A stretch of 64,000 nt of DNA from Acidobacteriota bacterium (GTDB lineage Bacteria > Acidobacteriota > Terriglobia > Terriglobales > Acidobacteriaceae), in the NCBI GenBank assembly GCA_013289795.1, contig JABCZH010000008.1:186001-250000 (forward strand), in the 5' to 3' direction. Positions 24,628 through 32,084 of the stretch are shown one piece after another. A program made the position numbers and the translations under genes. Positions within the stretch are counted from its first letter, which is position 1. Every line of letters starts with the position of its first letter. Under the pieces are notes generated by a model. That model was not told the origin of the DNA. It saw only the letters and a list, made by a program, of their open reading frames with translations, and did no database searches.

Positions 24628-26790
24628 ATGAATCCCGCTGCAAAGCTCGTGGAGCTGACCATCGACGGCACGGCGGTCTCCGTGCCCCAGGGGACTACTA
24701 TTTTTGACGCTGCCCGCACCCACGGCATTCCCATCCCTACGCTTTGCCACCAGCAGAATGAGAATCCGGTGGGAGTGTGCCGGGTGTGCGTCGTGGATAT
24801 CGGCCAACGAGTTTACGCCGCTTCGTGTATTCGTCAGGCCGAGCAGGGGATGACGGTGAAGACGAACACCGCGCCGGTCGTGGGAGTCCGCCACACGCTG
24901 GTTGAGTTATTGATGTCCGACCATCCTTCTCCGTGCGCACGGCAGCAGCATTCCGGAGACTGCGAGTTGGAACGCCTGGCGGAGCAAGCTGGAATCCAGC
25001 AGCCGCGTTTCGCACGGCGCACGACGCCGCGCGGACATGACGATTCGTCCCTGGCAATCGCGGTTGATCACGAAGCCTGCATTCTGTGCGATCGCTGCAT
25101 ACGCGGTTGCGATGACATTCGGAACAACTGGGTGTTGGCGCGGCGGGGCAAGGGATATCAGGCGGGCATTGCCTTCGACAACAATTTACCGATGGGCGGC
25201 TCTTCATGTGTGTCGTGTGGTGAGTGCATGGTGTCCTGCCCCACCGGAGCGTTGACCAACCGGAGCGCGGTTGGTACCAAGCTCGAAGGCGGCGCTCTCG
25301 ATATCGGAGCACTGTTGGGGCTGCCGATCTTCAAGAATGTCTCCGGAACATTCCTGGAGTTAAACAGTCACGCCATTGTCGAGAGGAAGTTTCGCGCCGG
25401 AGAAATCATTTGCCGCGAAGGCGACTTCGGCGCCACCGCTTTCTACCTCGTGGACGGCAAGGTGGAGGTTTATCTTTCCAGCCCGATCGCTCATGTGAAG
25501 ACCGAGGGCAGCGCCAAGGGATTCTTGAGCAAGCTGCGAAGCATGCTGCAATCGCGCGAGCAGGATGAGCGTACCGAGGAAAGCAGCCGGGTCTCGATTC
25601 CGATTGATGCTCCGGTCGATCTCCCCTATGACCACCCGATTGCCGAATTGGGACCGGGAGACCTGTTCGGCGAAATGACGTGCATGAGTTATTACCCCCG
25701 TTCGGCGACGGTGCGCGCCAAGACGGACTGCACGATGCTCGAGATGCTGCGCAACGTTCTCGACATCATGCAGCGGAACAAGACGTTCCGCGAGCAACTG
25801 GACCGCACTTACCGGCAGCGGGCGCTGGATTCGCATCTGCGCAGCGTTCCTGTGCTGGCGTCGCTGACTCCGGATTTCATCGATCACTTGCGGAACCGCG
25901 TGGAACTCCTTCGCTTCACGCCCGGACAGGTGATTTGCACTCAGGGCGAGCCCGCCGACAGCTTTTATCTGGTGCGCCTTGGCTTTGTGAAAGTAGCCCA
26001 GAGCCGTCCCGGCGGGGAACTGGTTTTAGCCTATCTGGCCCGCGGTTCCTACTTTGCCGAGATGTCTCTGCTTACGGGTACGCCCCACATGGCCACGTGC
26101 AGCGCGCTTGATCATGTGGAGGTCGTCCGTGTCCCTGGAGAAGATTTCCAGGTCATGCTCGATCGCTTTCCGGAGATCCGTCGGAAGCTCGAAGAGGCGG
26201 CGGCCGAACACATGGAGCAGAACCGGCAACGAGTAACGAAAGTTGCCGACGTCACTGTGGACCAATTCCTCAACCAGGGCCTGATGGAGGCGCAGAGCCT
26301 GCTGATTCTCGACCTGGACCGCTGCACGCGCTGCGACCAATGCGTGCGGGCCTGCGCCGACGCTCACGACGGTGTGAGCCGGCTGATTCGTGACGGCCTG
26401 CGCTTCGATCGTTATCTGGTTGCGACTTCGTGCCGGCAGTGCCGTGACCCGCTGTGCATGGTGGGTTGCCCGGTCGGCTCCATTCGCCGGCGAAACACGC
26501 TCGAGGTGATTATCGAGGACTGGTGCATCGGCTGCGGCCAGTGCGCCAATAATTGTCCGTACGGAAATATCAATATGCACCCGTTCCCAGTGGAGTTGGA
26601 TGATCCCGCCTACCCTGGAAGGAGAATGGCGGGAGTGAAGGTCAAGGCTACATCGTGTGACCTTTGCCTGGATCATGCCGAACCCAGTTGCGTATACGCT
26701 TGTCCGCATGATGCCGCGCATCGCGTGAACCCGTTGGAGTTTTTCGGCGGCTTGCTAAAGCGACAGACCGTAGCCAAGTCGGGGAAATGA
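24628..26790 (+). CDS. Fe-S electron carrier fusion: NuoG-like N-terminus, two cyclic-nucleotide-binding domains, NrfC-like ferredoxin
   Basis: A 720-residue protein of unusual architecture. [2Fe-2S] Cys40/51/54/67; a NuoG-type cluster with only His99, Cys103 and Cys112 (the usual second Cys is absent); two [4Fe-4S] sets (151/154/157/161 and 194/197/200/204). Then two CNB domains: first at about 232-375 with DLFGEMTCMSYYPRSATV, keeping Glu349 and the phosphate-binding Arg358; second at about 405-505 with YFAEMSLLTGTPHMATC, where that Arg is His487. The C-terminal ~160 residues hold four more [4Fe-4S] Cys sets (566-576, 602-614, 633-643, 677-692) like HybA/NrfC. It should relay electrons from the NuoEF partner, possibly gated by cAMP. 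Start ATG 24628 chosen over an upstream in-frame start inside nuoF. Confidence 0.9.
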   Translation: MNPAAKLVELTIDGTAVSVPQGTTIFDAARTHGIPIPTLCHQQNENPVGVCRVCVVDIGQRVYAASCIRQAEQGMTVKTNTAPVVGVRHTLVELLMSDHPSPCARQQHSGDCELERLAEQAGIQQPRFARRTTPRGHDDSSLAIAVDHEACILCDRCIRGCDDIRNNWVLARRGKGYQAGIAFDNNLPMGGSSCVSCGECMVSCPTGALTNRSAVGTKLEGGALDIGALLGLPIFKNVSGTFLELNSHAIVERKFRAGEIICREGDFGATAFYLVDGKVEVYLSSPIAHVKTEGSAKGFLSKLRSMLQSREQDERTEESSRVSIPIDAPVDLPYDHPIAELGPGDLFGEMTCMSYYPRSATVRAKTDCTMLEMLRNVLDIMQRNKTFREQLDRTYRQRALDSHLRSVPVLASLTPDFIDHLRNRVELLRFTPGQVICTQGEPADSFYLVRLGFVKVAQSRPGGELVLAYLARGSYFAEMSLLTGTPHMATCSALDHVEVVRVPGEDFQVMLDRFPEIRRKLEEAAAEHMEQNRQRVTKVADVTVDQFLNQGLMEAQSLLILDLDRCTRCDQCVRACADAHDGVSRLIRDGLRFDRYLVATSCRQCRDPLCMVGCPVGSIRRRNTLEVIIEDWCIGCGQCANNCPYGNINMHPFPVELDDPAYPGRRMAGVKVKATSCDLCLDHAEPSCVYACPHDAAHRVNPLEFFGGLLKRQTVAKSGK

Positions 26791-26793
26791 AAT

Positions 26794-27714
26794 TTGCGGA
26801 TTGATGAGACACATCGAAAGTGGTTTATCGGCAGCCTGGTTGGACTGGCCGTGGCGGTTGTTGTGTACGTGCCTTACAGTCGCAGTTCGCCTCAGGGAGC
26901 CGGCGGCGGGACCACGATGGGCCTTATCTATGGCAGCGTTGCGTTCGCTTTCATGATATTTGCCGGTTTACTGGGCGCGCGCAAGAAAGTACCCATCTGG
27001 CGTTTAGGACGCGCGCAGGCGTGGATGCGAGGACATCTCTGGCTGGGCTTTGTCAGCTTTCCGTTGATTGTTTTGCATTCCGGGTTTCACTTTGGCGTGG
27101 GGCTTACGAAGGCGCTGATGTGGCTGTTCGCCGTGGTCTTTGTCAGCGGGATTGTGGGCGCGGTGCTACAGCACTTCATGCCACGGATCACCACGCAACG
27201 GATTCCACTGGAAACGATTTACGAGCAGATCGGGCGAGTTCGCTTGCAATTGATGGAAGAAGCAATTTCCCTGGTGGACGAGGCCTATGCCCTGCTGCAC
27301 GGCGACGTTTCTCAGGCCAATGAGCAACAGCGTGCCGCCTCGGCGAGCGCGGGGACCATGGGCGGGCTGACCGTTGCTTCCGGCATGCAAGTGGACGAGG
27401 AGGCCAGCGCCGAACTCAAGCAGTTCTTTCAAGGGGAAATCCAGCCATTTCTCGCGCAGAGCGGGTCGCACGGGCATGTCTTGGCCGATCGCAACCGCGC
27501 ACAGGCCATGTTTCGGCAACTGAGAACGCTGCTTCCTCCGAACCTGCACTCGACCGTCGATGATCTCGAGAATATCTGCGAGGAGAAGCGCGAAATCGAC
27601 CAGCAAGCCCGCTACCATCGCGTTCTGCACGGGTGGCTGCTGGTGCACATCCCTGCTTCCTACGCGTTGCTGATTCTGGGGGCGGTGCACGCCGTAATGG
27701 CGCTGCGATACTGA
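26794..27714 (+). CDS. Polytopic membrane protein, probable heme b or quinone-reactive subunit
   Basis: A 306-residue protein starting at TTG 26794, 3 bp after the preceding stop. Hydrophobic segments lie near residues 12-27, 43-60, 80-102 and 108-128, and at the C-terminus (LLVHIPASYALLILGAVHAV), separated by a ~140-residue soluble region. Conserved-looking His occur in membrane context (RGHLWLGFVSFPLIVLHSGF, then HFG, and RVLHGWLLVHIP and GAVHAV), as in cytochrome b-type di-heme proteins. I infer a membrane electron carrier linking the Fe-S protein to the decaheme cytochrome encoded next. No exact family recognised. Confidence 0.75.
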   Translation: MRIDETHRKWFIGSLVGLAVAVVVYVPYSRSSPQGAGGGTTMGLIYGSVAFAFMIFAGLLGARKKVPIWRLGRAQAWMRGHLWLGFVSFPLIVLHSGFHFGVGLTKALMWLFAVVFVSGIVGAVLQHFMPRITTQRIPLETIYEQIGRVRLQLMEEAISLVDEAYALLHGDVSQANEQQRAASASAGTMGGLTVASGMQVDEEASAELKQFFQGEIQPFLAQSGSHGHVLADRNRAQAMFRQLRTLLPPNLHSTVDDLENICEEKREIDQQARYHRVLHGWLLVHIPASYALLILGAVHAVMALRY

Positions 27715-27721
27715 GACGAAC

Positions 27722-29077
27722 ATGCTGCGACGCATCCGGACAACCAAGAAGCTGGCCAAGCGGATGGATTTGCAGTATTTCACACAGCCCCATCCCTTTC
27801 GCAGTTGGCGCCTGTGGCTGTCGGTCCTGGTCCCGGTCGTGGCAGTGGTTTGGTTTGCTGCGCTGCGCGCCCACGGACAGAAGGTTTACAGCAGTGGGCC
27901 GCTTTCGAAGTCTCACGCTGTCTTCGCCAAGCGTTGCGATGTTTGCCACGTAACCACGCTGGGGTTCTTCCGCGCGAAGGTCAGTGACAGCGCCTGTCTG
28001 AAATGTCACGATGCTCCAGCGCATCAGATCGACAGAGTGGCTTTCACGCCGGCCTGTGGCTCCTGCCACCTCGAGCATAAAGGCTCGCTGCGACTGGCGA
28101 GCACAGCCGATTCCAGTTGCACGCAATGCCACGCCGATTTGCACACTCGAACGGGAAGCCCGCAGTACGTTCGCGAGATAAGCGATTTCGACAACGAGCA
28201 TCCGGAGTTTGCAGTGTTGCGGCCGGGTGGCAAGGATCCTGGCCAGGTCAAGCTGAATCACTACGCGCACCTGCGTCCCAATCTTCCAGGCCCGGATGGC
28301 CCGGTGCAGATGGATTGCCAGGACTGCCATCGCCTGACGGGGATGGAGGGAAACTGGCCCTATGCGGCTCAGACGATGCCTCCGCTGAAGCCAGTCACGG
28401 CCGGTGCCAGTGCGGACATGAGGCCGTCCCGCTCCCGCGATTACATGTCGCCCATTCTTTACGCCACGCAGTGCGCCGGCTGTCACGTGAAGGATTTGCA
28501 ATTCGACAAACGCTTCGAGCAGTCGGCGCCGCATGACAAGCCGGAGGTCGTCCAGGCCTTTCTGCTGCAGAAATACAGCGAGTACTTCGCGTCTCATCCG
28601 GGAGCGTTGTCGGAACCGGTTGCACCGGAGCGGATTCTGCCGGGCAAGTTTAAGTTACCTCTGCCGGTGCCGCACAATCGCCAGGAATGGATGGATCAGC
28701 AAGTCATGCTGGCGGATCGTCTGCTGTTCGATAAGGGCTGCAAGCTGTGCCATGTGATGATCGAAACCAACGCGCCGCTGCCTACGGTGGCCCCCTCGTC
28801 GATTCCCGCGCGCTGGTTGCTGCATGCCGATTTCAGCCACAACTCCCATCGCTTGCTGACCTGCGTGGCCTGCCACAACCGGACTCCCGAAAGCCGTGAA
28901 ACCGCCGACATTCTGCTGCCCGGCGTCGCATCATGCCGGAGCTGCCATCAGGAGCGCGGGCCAAAGCAGGACGCCGCCAGTGGAAACTGTTCCGAGTGTC
29001 ACTCGTATCACGATTGGAAAAGGGAACAGCCCATCAAGGGGAAGTATTTGATCCCGCAGTTGCAGGCAGCGAGGTAG
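27722..29077 (+). CDS. Membrane-anchored decaheme cytochrome c
   Basis: A 451-residue protein with one N-terminal TM (LWLSVLVPVVAVVWFAAL) and ten CXXCH motifs: CDVCH, CLKCH, CGSCH, CTQCH, CQDCH, CAGCH, CKLCH, CVACH, CRSCH, CSECH. Hemes should sit on the periplasmic side. The TM is unlikely to be cleaved because basic residues precede it and no AxA site is evident. It is last in an operon with the NuoEF fusion, the CNB/Fe-S protein and the His-rich membrane protein, which suggests electrons from NAD(P)H leave the cytoplasmic membrane here. It ends 16 bp from the convergent TonB-like gene. Confidence 0.88.
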   Translation: MLRRIRTTKKLAKRMDLQYFTQPHPFRSWRLWLSVLVPVVAVVWFAALRAHGQKVYSSGPLSKSHAVFAKRCDVCHVTTLGFFRAKVSDSACLKCHDAPAHQIDRVAFTPACGSCHLEHKGSLRLASTADSSCTQCHADLHTRTGSPQYVREISDFDNEHPEFAVLRPGGKDPGQVKLNHYAHLRPNLPGPDGPVQMDCQDCHRLTGMEGNWPYAAQTMPPLKPVTAGASADMRPSRSRDYMSPILYATQCAGCHVKDLQFDKRFEQSAPHDKPEVVQAFLLQKYSEYFASHPGALSEPVAPERILPGKFKLPLPVPHNRQEWMDQQVMLADRLLFDKGCKLCHVMIETNAPLPTVAPSSIPARWLLHADFSHNSHRLLTCVACHNRTPESRETADILLPGVASCRSCHQERGPKQDAASGNCSECHSYHDWKREQPIKGKYLIPQLQAAR

Positions 29078-29093
29078 CTTTAGGAGGCGAGCC

Positions 29094-29831
29094 TTACAGT
29101 GCGCCGCTGCTGGTCACTGAGTTGACGTGATAGCGCGCCTCGGTGTTCGAGACATCAATGGTGAAGTTCACGGTGACGCGGGCGTAGGTCTCGACCGGCT
29201 TCCCGTTCATCAGGTAGGGTTTGAATTTCCATTGCTGCACGGCTTGTCGCGCAGCTGAAACCAGAATCGTGGGACCGCTGATCACCCGCATCTCCTCAAC
29301 TGAGCCATCGGCGGCGATCAGCGCCTGCAGCAGCACCGAGCCCTGTACTGCGGTGGCCTGAGTCAGCAAAGGATATGACGGCTCCGGCATGTGTGCGTGA
29401 GCTTGATCGGATGTGCGCGTCTGCTTCGCGGCCGTCGTCGTTGGACCCCAGGTAGAGGTAGGTCTGGCGGAAGCGGATGCCAAGTTGGGCCGGTCACGCT
29501 TCACGGAGTTGCTGGCACGAGCCTTGCTGTGAGCGACACCGGACACCGCTGCGGCGGAATGCTTGGTTTCGGCAGGAATCTTTGCTTCGGCGACGGGAAC
29601 AACGGGCGGTGGGCCTGCACTGCTCGGCGAGTAGACAGGTTGATCGCTATCCGCAGCAGCTGTCTCATCGTTATGATTGCCCAGGCCGGACCTGTAGTCT
29701 CTCACCAGCACCGCGGTAATGGCGGTCAGCAGGAGGATAACCGCAATCACTAATCTGCGGCGTTGCTTGTCCTCATACACTGCACCAACCCAGGTTGTGC
29801 CCGTTCCGCGCGTTGGTGTCGTTTGCAGCAT
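29094..29831 (-). CDS. TonB C-terminal-domain protein
   Basis: A 245-residue protein with TonB layout: cytoplasmic N-terminus, a single TM (RLVIAVILLLTAITAVLV, about residues 26-43), a Pro/Ala/Ser-rich periplasmic spacer, and a C-terminal TonB fold (PSYPLLTQATAVQGSVLLQA, then AADGSVEEMRVISGP and AVQQWKFKPYLMNGKPVETY). No ExbB/ExbD genes are adjacent. In Acidobacteriota many such proteins exist and may serve carbohydrate or siderophore receptors. ATG 29831 follows an AAGG site. Confidence 0.82.
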   Translation of the reverse strand: MLQTTPTRGTGTTWVGAVYEDKQRRRLVIAVILLLTAITAVLVRDYRSGLGNHNDETAAADSDQPVYSPSSAGPPPVVPVAEAKIPAETKHSAAAVSGVAHSKARASNSVKRDRPNLASASARPTSTWGPTTTAAKQTRTSDQAHAHMPEPSYPLLTQATAVQGSVLLQALIAADGSVEEMRVISGPTILVSAARQAVQQWKFKPYLMNGKPVETYARVTVNFTIDVSNTEARYHVNSVTSSGAL

Positions 29832-29937
29832 CTCTTACCTTGGTTGTTTTGTTGGCTACTAAGATGATGCCGTCCACGATTGCGCGCAATGGCACAACAG
29901 AGCGAGGCGGTGGCACGAGTGGGCCATGAGGGTGAAG

Positions 29938-31353
29938 CTAGCCCTCGCGCACCTTGTGGCCGGCCAGATTGCCCAGGCCTTCGTAGGCGGCGTATTTGTA
30001 GGTTTCGCTGAGGGTGGGATAGTTGAAGACCTGTTCGATAAATTCGTCAATCGTCAGGTTGTGGTCGAGAACGGTCATTCCGATGTGAATCAGCTCAGTA
30101 GCGCTTTCGCCGATAATGCTCACTCCTAGCAGTTTCTTGTCAGCACGGGCGAAGATGAGTTTCAGCATCCCGGCGGTGTCGCCGATGATGTGGCCACGGG
30201 CGTTGTTGGCATAGAGAGCCCGGCCGACACAGTAGTCGATCTTTTTCTCTTTGCAGGATTCTTCGGTCTCACCTGCGCTGGAGATTTCAGGAATGGTGTA
30301 AATCCCCATGGGCAGCATCGAAGCGACGCGCTGCTTGTATTTGAAGCCGAAGGCATGGCAGACGGCGACGCGTCCTTGTTCCATGGAGGTTGAAGCCAGC
30401 GCGGGGAATCCGATGACGTCGCCGGCGGCGTAGATGTGGGGCACGGCGGTCCTGTAGTGCTCGTCGACGGATATGTATCCGCGGTCGTTGATGGCCAGGC
30501 CCGCCTTTTCGAGAGACAGGCCTTCCACCGCAGCGCGGCGTCCGGCAGCGAACAGAGTGGCTTCGGTTTGCAGCGTCTTGCCGCTCTTCATCACTAACTG
30601 CACGCCTGCGGCATCGGTTTGCACCTTCACCGGCCGTTCGTTGAACCAGAACTGCATTCCAAGCGCGGCGAGCCGCACGTGGAGTCGCTCGGAGATCTCC
30701 GCGTCGAGGAAGGGAAGCAGGCGGTCACGGCCATCGACCAGCGTGACCTTCACGCCGAGCGCGACGAAGATTGACGCGTACTCGCAGCCAATTACGCCAC
30801 CGCCGATCACGGCGAGGCTTTGTGGGATGTGGTCCATCTGCAAGAAGGTATCGGAATCGAAAACCCGGACGTCGTCGAAAGCTATTTCTGCGGGACGATG
30901 CGGCTTGCTTCCGGTGGAGATCAGCATCACATCTCCGCGCAATCGGCGAATGCCATCCGGGCCGGAAACGGAGACAGTGTGAGCGTCTTCGAACGCAGCC
31001 CGGCCGCGGACGAGTTCGATGTGATGCAGCGCGAGATTCTTCAGGATGCGCTCACGCTCCCTTTCAACCACTTCGCGCTCGTGGTGCATGAAATCGCTGA
31101 TGGTGAGATTTTCTTTCAGCGAATAGTCGATGCCGTAAAGACCGCGTTGCTTGAGGCCGGAAAAGTAGAGTGCAGATTCACGCAACGTCTTGCTGGGGAC
31201 GGTGCCGGTATTAATGCAGCTTCCGCCCACAAACTCGGCGGACTCGATGACCGCAACGCGTTTGCCGAAATAGGCCGCTTGCGCGCCGGCTTTTTCGCCG
31301 GCAGGGCCGCAGCCGATCACGATGAGATCGAAATCTTCCGTAGAAGCCAACAA
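29938..31353 (-). CDS. sthA: Soluble pyridine nucleotide transhydrogenase (Si-specific)
   Basis: A 471-residue FAD-dependent flavoprotein that exchanges reducing equivalents between NADPH and NAD+. FAD-binding LIVIGCGPAGEKAGAQAA near the N-terminus; GGSCINTGTVPSKTLRE replaces the redox disulfide of dihydrolipoamide dehydrogenase, since the second Cys is Thr, which is the SthA signature. A second nucleotide-binding fold is VIGGGVIGCEYASIF, and IYAAGDVIGFPALAS is the second FAD contact. The C-terminal dimer domain is complete but lacks the His-Glu pair of disulfide reductases. The start is one of two adjacent TTG codons behind GGAGG. A perfect inverted repeat lies 33 bp upstream. Confidence 0.9.
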   Translation of the reverse strand: MLASTEDFDLIVIGCGPAGEKAGAQAAYFGKRVAVIESAEFVGGSCINTGTVPSKTLRESALYFSGLKQRGLYGIDYSLKENLTISDFMHHEREVVERERERILKNLALHHIELVRGRAAFEDAHTVSVSGPDGIRRLRGDVMLISTGSKPHRPAEIAFDDVRVFDSDTFLQMDHIPQSLAVIGGGVIGCEYASIFVALGVKVTLVDGRDRLLPFLDAEISERLHVRLAALGMQFWFNERPVKVQTDAAGVQLVMKSGKTLQTEATLFAAGRRAAVEGLSLEKAGLAINDRGYISVDEHYRTAVPHIYAAGDVIGFPALASTSMEQGRVAVCHAFGFKYKQRVASMLPMGIYTIPEISSAGETEESCKEKKIDYCVGRALYANNARGHIIGDTAGMLKLIFARADKKLLGVSIIGESATELIHIGMTVLDHNLTIDEFIEQVFNYPTLSETYKYAAYEGLGNLAGHKVREG

Positions 31354-31385
31354 ACCTCCGTCATGGTGTGGTCAATGAGCGTAAA

Positions 31386-31399
31386 GGCGATTTATCGCC
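31386..31399. promoter_or_regulatory. Inverted repeat upstream of sthA
   Basis: GGCGAT-TT-ATCGCC, a perfect 6-bp inverted repeat with a 2-bp centre, lies in the 129-bp divergent region between sthA and the membrane-protein gene. It could be an operator for either gene. No regulator is identified. Confidence 0.3.
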
Positions 31400-31482
31400 C
31401 CCAAATAGCCACTGGCCTTAAATCTGCACTTGGACCAGCGGTATGACTGGCCTAGTATAGGTGAATCGAGGCTGAGGCCTTT

Positions 31483-32034
31483 ATGGCGAACGGCTATTCT
31501 ATGAATCTTTGGCTACGTCTGACCCTCATTACGATGACTGTGGGGGGCGGCTTCACCGGATTCGCCGCCACGTGTCACGCCCTGCAGTCCAGCCTTCACT
31601 CGCACAGTCAAACACCCCTTAACCTGCTCACGATGGGCGTATTCCTAGTGCTCAACGCTGGTGTTACCGCCAGCGGCCTTCTCTTTGTGTACGATCCGCA
31701 TCGCACAAATCCGCTTCTTGCTGCACTCGCTATACAGATTCCGTGGTTTTCTTCATACCTCATTGCATACAGGTTTGCCACCGGCTTTGAACTTGTTTTG
31801 AGCGTTAACGGTCCTGCGAAAGGAGAGGATCTGGCATTTCACCTTGGATGGTCCTTCTTTCTGGGAACTAGTTGGTCGTTATCCTTATCGCAGGAACATC
31901 AGTTTGGACTGGGAGTGAACATTTGGGCACTTACAATGCTCGTTCTGTTGTGGCGGTCGGTTCGGATGCCTCTCCCTGTTTTGCAACCAGCAACTTCTAT
32001 GCCTCTCGAGACAAATTCAGCTTCACACCCCTGA
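31483..32034 (+). CDS. Hypothetical membrane protein, 183 aa
   Basis: ATG 31483 follows a GAGGC site. The product has four to five hydrophobic segments (LWLRLTLITMTVGGGFTGFA; LNLLTMGVFLVLNAGVTASG; PLLAALAIQIPWFSSYLIAY; FHLGWSFFLGTSWSL; VNIWALTMLVLLWRSV) and short polar loops. No family recognised. It is divergent from sthA and ends about 50 bp before the end of the convergent cytochrome gene. Confidence 0.65.
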   Translation: MANGYSMNLWLRLTLITMTVGGGFTGFAATCHALQSSLHSHSQTPLNLLTMGVFLVLNAGVTASGLLFVYDPHRTNPLLAALAIQIPWFSSYLIAYRFATGFELVLSVNGPAKGEDLAFHLGWSFFLGTSWSLSLSQEHQFGLGVNIWALTMLVLLWRSVRMPLPVLQPATSMPLETNSASHP

Positions 32035-32084
32035 TAGTCGCACCAACTGCCTCGCTGCCAAGGCGCGGGGCTTATTCTGAAATC

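Noticed and set aside
22956-26790. Part of a standard respiratory complex I operon
   Set aside because: No nuoA-D or nuoH-N genes are present, NuoE and NuoF are fused, and the NuoG-like protein lacks the long molybdopterin-like region and carries CNB domains instead.
27416-28597. A 393-codon open frame on the - strand
   Set aside because: Antisense to the membrane-protein and decaheme cytochrome genes, whose heme motifs fix the coding strand.
29938-31353. Dihydrolipoamide dehydrogenase or mercuric reductase
   Set aside because: The redox-active disulfide is missing (CINTGT rather than CxxxxC), and the C-terminal His-Glu pair is not seen; this fits the SthA transhydrogenase.
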